Shown: positions 1 to 7,602, numbered from the stretch's first letter. The stretch: DNA of 11,974 nucleotides from Marinosulfonomonas sp. (GCA_015494385.1 WGBJ01000492.1:1-11974); one strand, 5' to 3'. Numbers and translations: made by a program. Notes: generated from the letters alone by a model not told the origin.

Positions 1-1174
1 CTTCGGCATCCAGCAATTCCTGTTCCGCATCCAGAACGTCCAAAGTGGTGCGGGCGCCAAGGGTTGCTTCCTCTTTCACGCCTTTAAAGGCGACGCGGGC
101 GGCGCGAATCTGGCGTACGGTGGCCGCTAGCGTGGCGCGGGCAACCTGAAGCGAGGCCCAGGCATTCCCGACCCCTTGCGCGACATCCAGACGCGTCAAA
201 TGCAGACCGGCGCGGGTCTGGTCACGGCGCGCGACCGCCTGACGGAAAAGCGAGCTGAGCTTGCCGCCCTGATAGATCGGGCCACCCACTTCAATCCCGA
301 TCGAGGAGGAATCCAGACCGTAACTGTCATGGTTTACCCGTCCGGTCAGGCTGACACGGGGTTTCATCAACGCGTTGGCTTGCTCGATCCCCAGTTCAGC
401 GGCGGTGACTTCATGTTGAATTTTACGCATCAACGGGTGGGTCACATAGGCAACCGAGCGCGCTGCATCTATTGATTTCGCCGTTGCCGGTGCTTTTGGC
501 GCAGGCCGCAATCCCTTGGGGTAATGGCCAATCGCAGCGCGGTATTCTTCGCGTGAACGGGCCAGCCCGCCCTCTGCGGCCGCCAGATTGGCACGCGCAA
601 GCGCCAAACGGGATTCGGCAATTGAGACATCCGTGCGGGTCACTTCGCCAACTTCGAACCGGTCTTTCGTTGCGCGCAACTGTTCGCGGATCACACGCAC
701 GTTGTTTTGACGGAGTGATACGAACTCGGTATCGCGGCGCACATTCATATAGGCGGTTATGGCACGCAGCAGAACGGATTGCTCAACATTCACCAGCCCT
801 TCGCGGGCGGCCAAGACCGACTCTTTTTTGCCTTCGATGGCAAATTGCGAACCACCGCCATCATACAACAGCAACGAAGCCTGCAGGCCCAGATTTCCTG
901 AAAGGTAATCGCTGCCCAGAAACACCGGATCGGCATAGGTCGCATTTGCATAATAGCTTAGGACCGGTCGAAGAGCGGAAATGGCCTGAGCCACATCTTC
1001 ATCCGCGGCACGCAACAGGGCGCGGTTTTGCTCCAGCAGCCCCGAATTCTTGTAAGCCGAGATCAGCGCGTCATTCAGCCCCTCGGCCTTTGCGACCGGC
1101 GCCGTTGCCAGTGTGATTGCGGCAAAAGCCGCCACCAGGATCGGTTTTACTCTGTAGCCCACGTTGCACCTCAT
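1..1174 (-). CDS. tolC: TolC-family outer membrane efflux protein, N-terminal part (runs off the left edge)
   Basis: Reading the minus strand from 1174 gives 391 codons without a stop; the gene continues beyond base 1, so only the C-terminal end is missing (the family is usually about 450-480 residues). TolC-type proteins form the outer-membrane channel and periplasmic tunnel of type I secretion and RND efflux systems. Residues 1-30 are a Sec signal peptide ending in APVAKA before EGLNDAL. Family hallmarks are seen in both halves: ATKDRFEVGEVTRTDVSIAE in the first repeat and GVKEEATLGARTTLDVLDAE in the second, the typical helical-barrel heptads. An in-frame GTG four codons after the ATG, preceded by AGGTG, is an alternative start. 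It lies 44 bp downstream of the PCMT-like gene on the same strand and is probably co-transcribed. Its partner pump is not in the window, so the exported substrate cannot be stated. Confidence 0.93.
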   Translation of the reverse strand, partial: MRCNVGYRVKPILVAAFAAITLATAPVAKAEGLNDALISAYKNSGLLEQNRALLRAADEDVAQAISALRPVLSYYANATYADPVFLGSDYLSGNLGLQASLLLYDGGGSQFAIEGKKESVLAAREGLVNVEQSVLLRAITAYMNVRRDTEFVSLRQNNVRVIREQLRATKDRFEVGEVTRTDVSIAESRLALARANLAAAEGGLARSREEYRAAIGHYPKGLRPAPKAPATAKSIDAARSVAYVTHPLMRKIQHEVTAAELGIEQANALMKPRVSLTGRVNHDSYGLDSSSIGIEVGGPIYQGGKLSSLFRQAVARRDQTRAGLHLTRLDVAQGVGNAWASLQVARATLAATVRQIRAARVAFKGVKEEATLGARTTLDVLDAEQELLDAE

Positions 1175-1218
1175 ACTGTGTTTGTTTTTCCTACTACCCT
1201 TACAATCAGATCTGTTTG

Positions 1219-1872
1219 TTACAAAACAAACCCCTTGGGGGCCTCGAACCCCGGCAATACCGGAGCACTTGCGTTAAATGCGAAACGCCAGGTGACTTCA
1301 CCGTCGATCTTGTAGCCGATCCGCGCAACACCCAGTGCGTCTTCCATAAATATGCAGCCGATACGACCGCCTTCTTTTAGCTGTGCCAGAATGGTATCAG
1401 GGACCACTTCGACCCCGCCTTCGATCATAATCACGTCGTAGGGGCCATGCTTGGCCGCCCCTTCTGACAGCTTGCCTTCAATAACAGCAGCGTTATCCAC
1501 ATCGTTCGAGGACAACAATTGCTGCGCTTCGGCCGCCATCTCGGCGTCATCTTCCACTGCCACGACAGCTTCGGCCAACCGCGCTATAATCGCTGTAGAA
1601 TAGCCTAAACCGCAGCCAATATCCAGAACCGTCTCGTCGGGGCTGATATCCAGCCCGTCCAGCAGCTTGGCAAATGTGCGCGGTTCCAGCATCACACGGC
1701 GCGGGGCAAGGGCCACATTTTCGCTGACATAGGCCTCTTCGCGTTTGTTTTCGGGAACATAGGCTTCGCGCGGCACTTCCAGCATCGCCTCGATTATCGG
1801 GAATTTGGTCACATCCGAAGGGCGGACCTGTGTATCAACCATCATAGTGCGGCGTGTGGAATAATCGCTCAT
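1219..1872 (-). CDS. Protein-L-isoaspartate O-methyltransferase (PCMT) family protein, divergent
   Basis: A 217-residue protein starting MSDYSTRRTMMVDTQVRPSD; upstream codons in the same frame (to 1971) have no family character, so the ATG at 1872 is chosen although its Shine-Dalgarno is weak. The SAM-binding motif I is clear, VLDIGCGLGYSTAIIA at residues 82-97, followed by an acidic residue (VAVEDD) that would hold the ribose. Genuine PCMT repairs isoaspartyl residues and carries an ISxP-type motif with an active-site Ser/Thr just before motif I. Here the equivalent stretch reads ENVALAPRRVMLEPRTFAKL (51-70) and lacks it. I therefore call it by family only; its substrate is unknown and isoaspartyl repair is doubtful. 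It sits directly upstream of the TolC-family gene on the same strand, an order I recall as common in alphaproteobacteria, suggesting one transcript. Confidence 0.85.
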   Translation of the reverse strand: MSDYSTRRTMMVDTQVRPSDVTKFPIIEAMLEVPREAYVPENKREEAYVSENVALAPRRVMLEPRTFAKLLDGLDISPDETVLDIGCGLGYSTAIIARLAEAVVAVEDDAEMAAEAQQLLSSNDVDNAAVIEGKLSEGAAKHGPYDVIMIEGGVEVVPDTILAQLKEGGRIGCIFMEDALGVARIGYKIDGEVTWRFAFNASAPVLPGFEAPKGFVL

Positions 1873-1888
1873 CGCGTAAACCCATTCG

Positions 1889-1903
1889 TTTAGTTTGACT
1901 AAA
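1889..1903. promoter_or_regulatory. Inverted repeat upstream of the PCMT-like gene (possible operator)
   Basis: TTTAGT-TTG-ACTAAA is a perfect 6-bp inverted repeat with a 3-bp centre, 17 bp upstream of the methyltransferase ATG. It is the right size for a dimeric regulator site and lies where a promoter would be expected. No clear -35/-10 pair was identified with it, and the regulator is unknown. Confidence 0.25.
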
Positions 1904-2052
1904 TCCCGTTTTGCCACAGAACATCGCCAGCGGCAACACACCACAAGCAACGAAAGCCCCCTGCGCGACAATAATATCCAGCACCATCAGATATTCGGAC
2001 CGATTTCCGGCTGTTTTCCCTGCTGAAATACCCCGCAATTTCGTTTGACGAC

Positions 2053-2090
2053 CAACAATTGTTGACTCGAAATTGCTCTTGCCCAACTAT
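2053..2090 (+). promoter_or_regulatory. Candidate promoter of the dctPQM operon with an overlapping palindrome
   Basis: A perfect 12-bp palindrome, CAACAATTGTTG (2053-2064), overlaps a good -35-like TTGACT (2062-2067). At a 17-bp spacing lies a weak -10-like AACTAT (2085-2090), with CTATAC as an alternative a little further on. The AT-rich leader then runs to the GTG start at 2152. The overlap of a palindrome with the -35 box is what a repressor operator would look like. The -10 is poor, so the promoter is tentative. Confidence 0.3.
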
Positions 2091-2151
2091 ACCGGCACAA
2101 AAATACAAAAATAATAACCAATAAATATGTTAATACCAAAGGGAGATAACC

Positions 2152-3150
2152 GTGAAACATACACATGTTTTCAAAGCCGCTGTTGCCGCTTTTTCAATCG
2201 TTGCCAGCATCGGGTCTGTCAGTGCCCAGGAAATCGAACTGCGCGCATCGCATCAATGGAACACAAAGGACGTGCGCCACGAAATGGTGCAGATCATTGC
2301 GGATGAACTGGCCAAGGCGGATGTGGGCGTAAGCCTGACAATCTTTCCGTCCAAATCCTTGTATAAACCCAAGGAACAATGGGGCCCGCTGACCACGGGC
2401 GAATTGGACATCTCCGCCTTTCCGCTAGCCTATGCCGCCAAACGCCATCCCGAATTCGACGCAACCCTGATGCCGGGGCTGGTTAAAAACCACGAACACG
2501 CAGCCCGTCTGAACGATTCAGAGTTTATGGACGACATCAAGGCAATCATCGAGGATTCAGGTGTGATCGTGATTTCCGACGCATGGCTGGCCGGTGGCTT
2601 TGCCTCGCGCAACAAATGTGTTCTGAACCCCGAGGATGTGAAGGGGCAAGTGTTTCGCGCTGCCGGCAAGGCGTTCAACCGGATGCTGCAAGGGGCCGGC
2701 GCCTCGATCCAGTCGATGCCGTCATCGGAAATCTATACTGCCCTGCAACAAGGTGTTCTGGACGGGGCGAACACGTCTTCCGGCTCGTTTGTGTCTTACC
2801 GGATTTACGAGCAGGTGAAATGCCTGACCGCGCCGGGCGATTATGCGCTGTGGTTCATGTATGAACCGATCCTGATGTCCAAGGCATCGTTTGACCGTTT
2901 GAATGACGAACAAAAAGCCGCGGTGATGGCCGCCGGTCAAGCCGCCGAAGACTGGTTTGCAGGCAAAGCCGCCGATCTGGACCAAACCATGGTCGATACC
3001 TTTAGCAAAGCCGGTGTCGAAGTGGTGACCATGAGCGCCGAGCAAGCGGCAGCATGGAAAGCAATTGCCAACGAAACCTCTTATGCGGCCTTTGCCGAAA
3101 AGGTGGATGGCGGCAAGGAACTGATCGCCAAGGCGCTTGCTGTCGAGTGA
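2152..3150 (+). CDS. dctP: TRAP transporter periplasmic solute-binding protein (DctP family)
   Basis: A 332-residue DctP-type binding protein that captures an organic acid in the periplasm and delivers it to the DctQM permease. The GTG start is fixed by GGGAG six bases upstream and by the Sec signal peptide (residues 1-25, cleaved after SVSA or SAQ). Typical family landmarks are the ligand-contacting Arg169 in GQVFRAAGK, Pro190-Ser191 in the SMPSSEIYTALQQG stretch, and Asn207 in LDGANTSSG, positions that in characterised DctP proteins bind the substrate carboxylate. Cys156 and Cys224 could form a periplasmic disulfide. It is the first gene of the dctP-dctQ-dctM operon. The substrate cannot be read from the sequence; C4-dicarboxylates, 2-oxo acids or sialic acid are all handled by this family. 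Confidence 0.93.
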   Translation: MKHTHVFKAAVAAFSIVASIGSVSAQEIELRASHQWNTKDVRHEMVQIIADELAKADVGVSLTIFPSKSLYKPKEQWGPLTTGELDISAFPLAYAAKRHPEFDATLMPGLVKNHEHAARLNDSEFMDDIKAIIEDSGVIVISDAWLAGGFASRNKCVLNPEDVKGQVFRAAGKAFNRMLQGAGASIQSMPSSEIYTALQQGVLDGANTSSGSFVSYRIYEQVKCLTAPGDYALWFMYEPILMSKASFDRLNDEQKAAVMAAGQAAEDWFAGKAADLDQTMVDTFSKAGVEVVTMSAEQAAAWKAIANETSYAAFAEKVDGGKELIAKALAVE

Positions 3151-3164
3151 TCGTCAATCACAGC

Positions 3165-3210
3165 CACCGCCCCTGTCATGCGAACCCGCGACAGGGGCGG
3201 TGCGGTTTTT
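3165..3210 (+). terminator. Strong hairpin plus T-tract between dctP and dctQ (attenuator/partial terminator)
   Basis: The 13-bp arms CACCGCCCCTGTC (3165-3177) and GACAGGGGCGGTG (3190-3202) are perfectly complementary, with a 12-nt loop, followed by CGG and TTTTT (3206-3210). This is a canonical intrinsic-terminator architecture 15 bp after the dctP stop. Because dctQ and dctM need the same promoter unless there is an internal one, it is probably partial. It would leave much more dctP than dctQM mRNA and protect the 3' end of the dctP message. Confidence 0.85.
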
Positions 3211-3259
3211 ACAATAATCAACACAGGGCAACCAAGGCCCGACAGGTGAAAGTATCCCC

Positions 3260-3757
3260 ATGATTTCCTGGATTGAACGCATGTCCGTCGTTGCCGGCGT
3301 CATTGCCTCGCTGCTGATCGGTGTGGCGATTGTTATCGTCTGCCAAATGGTTTTTATCCGCTACGTTCTGGTTGGCTCGACCGCGTGGCAAACCGAGGTC
3401 GTCACCTTTTCCCTGGTGGCGGCAACCCTGCTGGGCAGCTCGTGGGTGCTAAAGGAACGTGGCCATGTGGCGGTTGGTCTGGTCACCGAATACGCCCCGT
3501 CCCTGATACGCCGCATTATGCTGGCGCTGGCCGATGGGGTGGTTTTGATCGTTGCACTGATCCTGTTCTGGAAAGGGCTGGAAGTGACGATCGAGGCCTG
3601 GCACGGCGACTGGACAAGTGACTCGATATACGAATTTCCGATGTGGATCCCTTATGCCTCGATGCCCATCGGGTTTGGCCTGTTGGCGCTGCAATCCGTT
3701 GCCTGCATGGTCAAGGTCTGGCGCGACGAAGATACCGCCCTGATCGGAGGGGTCTAA
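3260..3757 (+). CDS. dctQ: TRAP transporter small permease subunit (DctQ family)
   Basis: A 165-residue integral membrane protein with four predicted transmembrane segments at about residues 8-34, 45-63, 86-106 and 128-152, the DctQ topology. The conserved TAWQTEV segment (41-47) and LKERGHVAV loop (64-72) between TM2 and TM3 are family hallmarks, as is the proline-rich entry to TM4 (PMWIPYASMPIG). It pairs with DctM in the inner membrane. AGGTGA lies about ten bases upstream of the ATG. The gene follows the dctP-distal hairpin and ends 3 bp before dctM. Confidence 0.92.
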   Translation: MISWIERMSVVAGVIASLLIGVAIVIVCQMVFIRYVLVGSTAWQTEVVTFSLVAATLLGSSWVLKERGHVAVGLVTEYAPSLIRRIMLALADGVVLIVALILFWKGLEVTIEAWHGDWTSDSIYEFPMWIPYASMPIGFGLLALQSVACMVKVWRDEDTALIGGV

Positions 3758-3760
3758 GCC

Positions 3761-5074
3761 ATGGAACCCGGATCAATCGGCCTGCTGATCGGCCTTGCCC
3801 TTTTCGTTTTACTGGCACTGCGCGTGCCCGTCGCCTTTGCGCTGGCCTTCACCGGCATCATGTTTCCCGTCATGTTCAAGGGAACCCTGTCGATATCGTC
3901 ACTGGGCGAAGCCTTCTTTGCCAATCTGGCCGAATTCACCCTGCTGTCCATCCCGATGTTTATCGTCATGGGCGCCGCTGTCGCTGCATCCCCGGCGGGC
4001 AAAGACCTGTACGAAGCGCTGGACCGCTGGCTGAACCGTGTCCCGGGCGGGTTGATCATTTCCAATATCGGGGCCTGTTCGATCTTTGCCGCCCTGTCGG
4101 GGTCTTCCCCTGCTACCTGCGCCGCCATTGGCAAAATGGGCATCCCCGAAATGCGCGAACGCGGCTATCCCGACGGGGTGGCCACAGGCTCGATTGCGGC
4201 GGGGGGCACGCTGGGCATCCTGATCCCGCCCTCTATCACCATGATCGTCTATGGCATCGCCACCCAGACCTCTATCGGGCGTCTGTTTCTGGCCGGATTG
4301 TTGCCGGGTCTGATGCTGACCCTTCTGTTCATGGCCTGGTCGCTTTTTGCCGCGCACAGAGCCGGATACAGTTTTGCCAAAGGGCGCAGCGTCAGTTGGC
4401 GCGACCGATTTATCATCCTGCCGCGCGTTTTGCCGTTTCTGGCCATTATCGTTGGCGTTCTATGGGTGCTTTACGGCGGCGTCGCCACCCCGTCCGAGGC
4501 CGCCGGTGTGGGGGCCGCCTTTTGTGTGATACTGGCCGTGGTGATCTATCGCCTTTGGCAACCGCGTCACCTGTGGAAAATCCTGTCCACCTCGATGAAA
4601 GAAAGCGTGATGATCCTGATGATCATCGCATGTTCAGCCGTATTCTCGCAAATGCTGTCGCAGTTCTACATCACCCAGACAGTGGCCCAATCCATCGCCG
4701 CCGCCGACCTCAGCCCATGGACACTGATGCTGACCATCAACCTGTTCCTTCTGGTCGCCGGTTTCTTTTTGCCACCGGTGGCGGTGATCCTGATGACCGC
4801 GCCAATCCTGCTGCCAATCGTCACGCAGGCGGGGTTTGATCCCTACTGGTTTGCAGTGGTTTTCACCATCAACATGGAAATCGGCCTGATCACACCGCCG
4901 GTCGGCCTGAACCTGTATGTGATCAACGGGATTGTGCCCGACGTGCCATTGTCAACGATCCTGAAGGGCGCACTGCCCTATATGCTGTGTATGGTTCTGG
5001 CGATCGTCCTGCTGTTCATATTCCCGCAAATCGCCACATGGCTGCCGGATATGTGGATGGGGACGGCGATGTAA
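3761..5074 (+). CDS. dctM: TRAP transporter large permease subunit (DctM family)
   Basis: A 437-residue, highly hydrophobic protein of normal family length, the sodium-coupled transport subunit of the TRAP system. Two conserved re-entrant-loop signatures are visible: SGSSPATCAAIGKMGIPEM (113-131) and AAGGTLGILIPPS (146-158), the GGxxG...PPS motif. A matching C-terminal repeat, ITPPVGLNLYVINGI, lies near residues 380-395. The ATG is 3 bp after the dctQ stop and is preceded by GGAGGGG inside the dctQ end, so the two subunits are translationally coupled. The gene ends the operon; a terminator-like hairpin follows at 5207-5231. Confidence 0.95.
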   Translation: MEPGSIGLLIGLALFVLLALRVPVAFALAFTGIMFPVMFKGTLSISSLGEAFFANLAEFTLLSIPMFIVMGAAVAASPAGKDLYEALDRWLNRVPGGLIISNIGACSIFAALSGSSPATCAAIGKMGIPEMRERGYPDGVATGSIAAGGTLGILIPPSITMIVYGIATQTSIGRLFLAGLLPGLMLTLLFMAWSLFAAHRAGYSFAKGRSVSWRDRFIILPRVLPFLAIIVGVLWVLYGGVATPSEAAGVGAAFCVILAVVIYRLWQPRHLWKILSTSMKESVMILMIIACSAVFSQMLSQFYITQTVAQSIAAADLSPWTLMLTINLFLLVAGFFLPPVAVILMTAPILLPIVTQAGFDPYWFAVVFTINMEIGLITPPVGLNLYVINGIVPDVPLSTILKGALPYMLCMVLAIVLLFIFPQIATWLPDMWMGTAM

Positions 5075-5206
5075 ATTGCCAAATGCCTGCCTGTTTCAAT
5101 TGGCGGCGGATCAGGGCTGGACAAGCCCACTGGAAACGGCAATAAAGCCAGCGGATTGGCAAAGGGGCTGAATCAACTATCTGACGCCCCCGCACCGACC
5201 AACGTC

Positions 5207-5231
5207 AAAACCAGGGTAACACCTTGGTTTT
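5207..5231 (+). terminator. Hairpin downstream of dctM, immediately before tRNA-Cys
   Basis: AAAACCAGGGT (5207-5217) pairs with ACCTTGGTTTT (5221-5231): 11 bp with one G-T wobble and a 3-nt AAC loop. The A/T ends give a short U-run at the 3' side. It is the best terminator candidate for the TRAP operon, and it lies only 10 bp before the tRNA. There is no long T-tract beyond the stem. Confidence 0.45.
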
Positions 5232-5241
5232 ACACCACAAA

Positions 5242-5315
5242 GGCGAGTTGGCGGAGTGGTGACGCAGCGGATTGCAAATCCGTGTACACCGGTTCGATTC
5301 CGGTACTCGCCTCCA
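5242..5315 (+). tRNA. tRNA-Cys (anticodon GCA)
   Basis: The 74-nt cloverleaf has an acceptor stem GGCGAGT (5242-5248) pairing with ACTCGCC (5305-5311), discriminator T and an encoded CCA (5313-5315). The anticodon arm is GCGGA-TTGCAAA-TCCGT, with GCA in the loop centre and a G-T pair at the base. The T arm is ACCGG-TTCGATT-CCGGT. The D arm contains GTGGTGAC. All parts are intact, so it should be functional. Confidence 0.97.
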
Positions 5316-5391
5316 ATCTCTCTTGGAAATTATCCTATAGACCTTTGCCCGTTTCCATTGGCATAAACAGGAAAACAAACGAGGCACGCCA

Positions 5392-6423
5392 ATGAAAATC
5401 GCAAACCGCACCATATCCCCCGACCACCCGCCGTTGGTGATTGCCGAAATCGGCATCAATCATGGCGGAAGTCTGGAGGTTGCCAGGGAAATGGCGCGGT
5501 TGGCGGCGGCTTCGGGGTGCGAGATGGTCAAACACCAGACCCATTTCGTCTCTGATGAAATGACGGATGAGGCCAAGGCCATCTTCCCCCCCAATGCCGA
5601 TGTGTCGATCTGGGAGGTGATGGAGCGATGCGCGCTGTCAAAGGACGATGAAATAGCGCTGAAGGATTATGTCGAATCCCTTGGCATGATCTATATCTCC
5701 ACCCCGTTTTCCCGCGCTGCAGCCGATTTCCTGAACGACATCGACGTGCCCGCCTTCAAGATCGGCTCGGGCGAGGCGGACAACCTGCCCCTGATCCGCC
5801 ACATTGCCGCTTTTGGCAAACCGGTGATCATGTCGACGGGGATGCAGACGATTGAAAGCGTGCGGGCCTCGGTTCAGATATTGGAGGACGCGGGCGTGGA
5901 ATATGCACTGCTGGAATGCACCAATCTGTACCCCTCACCGCCGGAAATCGTGTCGCTGAAGGGGGTGACGGAGCTGCAAAAGGCCTTCCCGAACGCTGTT
6001 GTCGGCTTTTCGGACCATTCGATCGGGCCGGAAATGGCGCTGGCTTCGGTTGCTTTGGGCGCGTGTATTCTGGAGCGTCACTATACCGACAGCCGGTATC
6101 GCGCGGGGCCGGATATCATCTGTTCGATGGATCCGGCAGAACTGCGCCTGCTGGTGGACCGGTCGCGCGAAATCCACACAGCCTTGCACAACGACAAACA
6201 GCGCACCGGGCCGGAAGAGGATGTTTACCGTTTCGCCCGCGCCTCGGTGGTGGCCGACCGTGATTTACCGGCAGGCCATGTGATCACCGAAATTGACATC
6301 TGGGCGCGGCGCCCCGGGTCGGGCGAAATTGCGGGATATGAATTTGACAAAGTGGTCGGCAAACGCCTGACCCGCGCGGTGACGCGTAACGAACAACTGA
6401 AATGGGATGACCTGTCGGGTTGA
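5392..6423 (+). CDS. neuB: N-acetylneuraminate (nonulosonate) synthase, NeuB family
   Basis: A 343-residue NeuB-type synthase, which condenses phosphoenolpyruvate with N-acetylmannosamine or a related hexose to give a nine-carbon sialic-type acid. The TIM-barrel motifs are in order: AEIGINHGG (18-26), K47 in VKHQTH, STPF (103-106), KIGSGE (123-128), STGM (148-151), GFSDHS (205-210) and ERHYT (228-232). His209 and His230 match the metal-binding histidines of the family. A C-terminal SAF/antifreeze-like domain starts near 280 (ARASVVADRDLPAGHVI) and includes ARRPGSGEI. Unusual: the usual GPDH after the second metal His reads GPDI (239-242, AGPDIICSMDP), so the exact sugar substrate may differ from ManNAc. 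The ATG has GAGG seven bases upstream. It sits 57 bp before neuC, the enzyme that would supply its substrate. Confidence 0.88.
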   Translation: MKIANRTISPDHPPLVIAEIGINHGGSLEVAREMARLAAASGCEMVKHQTHFVSDEMTDEAKAIFPPNADVSIWEVMERCALSKDDEIALKDYVESLGMIYISTPFSRAAADFLNDIDVPAFKIGSGEADNLPLIRHIAAFGKPVIMSTGMQTIESVRASVQILEDAGVEYALLECTNLYPSPPEIVSLKGVTELQKAFPNAVVGFSDHSIGPEMALASVALGACILERHYTDSRYRAGPDIICSMDPAELRLLVDRSREIHTALHNDKQRTGPEEDVYRFARASVVADRDLPAGHVITEIDIWARRPGSGEIAGYEFDKVVGKRLTRAVTRNEQLKWDDLSG

Positions 6424-6424
6424 C

Positions 6425-6454
6425 TTGCCCCGCCCTTGCCGATGGCGCTAGGAT
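6425..6454 (+). promoter_or_regulatory. Candidate sigma-70-type promoter for neuC
   Basis: TTGCCC (6425-6430) and TAGGAT (6449-6454) are separated by 18 bp, each matching the consensus at four of six positions, and lie 26 bp upstream of the neuC ATG. If real, neuC and the glycosyltransferase can be transcribed independently of neuB. An 8-bp direct repeat, GGATCAAC, occurs at 6451-6458 and 6473-6480 around the expected start of transcription. Confidence 0.35.
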
Positions 6455-6480
6455 CAACCAAACAATATCAACGGATCAAC

Positions 6481-7602
6481 ATGAGCAAAAGAATCCTCTT
6501 CGTCACCGGAACCCGCGCCGATTTCGGTAAGCTGGAGCCATTGGCCCTTGCTGCCCGTGACGCCGGTTTTGACGTCGGCTTTTTCGTCACCGGCATGCAT
6601 ATGATGGAACGCTACGGGCTGACCAAAAACGAAGTCCACCGCATGCAGGGGGTCGAGGTTTCGGAATATCTGAACCAGCGGCAGGATGACCCGCAGGACA
6701 TGGTGCTGGCCAAAACCGTGATCGGGTTTTCCGATTTTATCGCCGAACAGAACCCCGATCTGGTGGTGGTGCATGGCGATCGGGTCGAGGCCTTGGCCTG
6801 CGCGCTGGTCTGCGCCACCAACTATGTGCGCTGCGCCCATATCGAGGGCGGCGAGGTGTCGGGCACGATTGACGAGGTGTTCCGCCACTGCAACACCAAA
6901 CTGGCCGCCAGCCATTTTGTCAGCTCGGACGTGGCCAAGAAACGTATCATGGCGATGGGCGAGGTGGCGGAAACCATCCATGTCATCGGCTCACCCGAAC
7001 TGGATTCACATGCGGCTGATTCCGGCGTGACCATCGACGAGGTGCGCAAATATTACGACATCCCGTTTGAGGATTACGGCATCGTCACCTTTCACCCCGT
7101 CACCAGCGAACAGGCAACCATCGGCGCGCAGGCGCGGGCGTTGTTTGACCGGCTGGTTGCGTCCAACCATAATTTCGTGGTGATCCTGCCCAACAATGAT
7201 CCGGGCGCATCCGACATTCTGGACGTGATCGAAACCCTGCCAAAGGACCGGTTCCGCGTGATCCCCTCGATGCGGTTCGCCTATTTTTCCGAACTGCTGA
7301 AAAACGCCGCCGCCCATATCGGCAACAGCTCTGTCGGGGTGCGCGAAGCGCCGTTTCTGGGTCTGCCCAGTCTGGACATCGGCACGCGGCAGAACAACCG
7401 GTCGGGGGCGGAGTCGATCACCTCGTGTCAGGCCGATGATGCGGCCACGATTGACGCTTTTTTAGCGGACAAATGGGGCAAACGCCTGCCCTCGGACACG
7501 GGCTTTGGCGCGGGGGTTTCTGCACAGCGGTTTGTCGAGGTGCTGAAGGACGAAACCTTCTGGTCCCGCCCGCTGCAAAAAGAGTTTTGCGACCTTGGCT
7601 AA
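6481..7602 (+). CDS. neuC: UDP-N-acetylglucosamine 2-epimerase (hydrolysing), NeuC family
   Basis: A 373-residue GT-B-fold enzyme that converts UDP-GlcNAc to ManNAc plus UDP, the step that feeds NeuB. The start at 6481 gives the canonical MSKRILFVTGTRADFGKLEP; a frame extension to 6436 has no family character. Key motifs are GTRADFGK (10-17), HGDR (98-101), HIEGGE (120-125) followed by GTIDE and RH (135-136), IGSPE (169-173), FHPVT (204-208), GNSSVGVRE (281-289) and GTRQNNR (301-307), which cover the catalytic and UDP-binding residues expected of the hydrolysing type. The Shine-Dalgarno is weak (CGGA about six bases upstream). Its last 8 bases overlap the start of the glycosyltransferase gene, so the two are translationally coupled. 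A NeuC variant acting on a modified UDP-sugar (as in legionaminate synthesis) cannot be excluded. Confidence 0.9.
   Translation: MSKRILFVTGTRADFGKLEPLALAARDAGFDVGFFVTGMHMMERYGLTKNEVHRMQGVEVSEYLNQRQDDPQDMVLAKTVIGFSDFIAEQNPDLVVVHGDRVEALACALVCATNYVRCAHIEGGEVSGTIDEVFRHCNTKLAASHFVSSDVAKKRIMAMGEVAETIHVIGSPELDSHAADSGVTIDEVRKYYDIPFEDYGIVTFHPVTSEQATIGAQARALFDRLVASNHNFVVILPNNDPGASDILDVIETLPKDRFRVIPSMRFAYFSELLKNAAAHIGNSSVGVREAPFLGLPSLDIGTRQNNRSGAESITSCQADDAATIDAFLADKWGKRLPSDTGFGAGVSAQRFVEVLKDETFWSRPLQKEFCDLG

Noticed and set aside
472..1116. Plus-strand frame of 214 codons at the left end
   Set aside because: It is antisense to the TolC-family gene, whose minus-strand translation carries a signal peptide and family motifs.
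1214..1231. GTTTGTT-ACAA-AACAAAC inverted repeat at the end of the PCMT-like gene, as a terminator
   Set aside because: The stem is AT-rich and only 7 bp, overlaps the stop codon, and the next gene is 44 bp away on the same strand.
3643..4839. A 398-codon plus-strand frame overlapping dctQ and dctM
   Set aside because: It is an out-of-frame reading of dctM with Arg/His/Pro-rich sequence and no membrane segments.
2152..5074. The TRAP system as a sialic acid importer (SiaPQM) serving the nearby neu genes
   Set aside because: It is separated by a terminator-like hairpin and a tRNA, and neuB/neuC are biosynthetic, not catabolic; no nan genes are present. Proximity alone is not enough.
5089..5362. 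Similar 16-bp stretches on both sides of tRNA-Cys (GCC-GTTTC-ATTGGC at 5089-5104 and 5347-5362, 14/16 identical), considered as attachment sites
   Set aside because: Neither overlaps the tRNA 3' end, there is no integrase or foreign cargo between them, and the match is imperfect.
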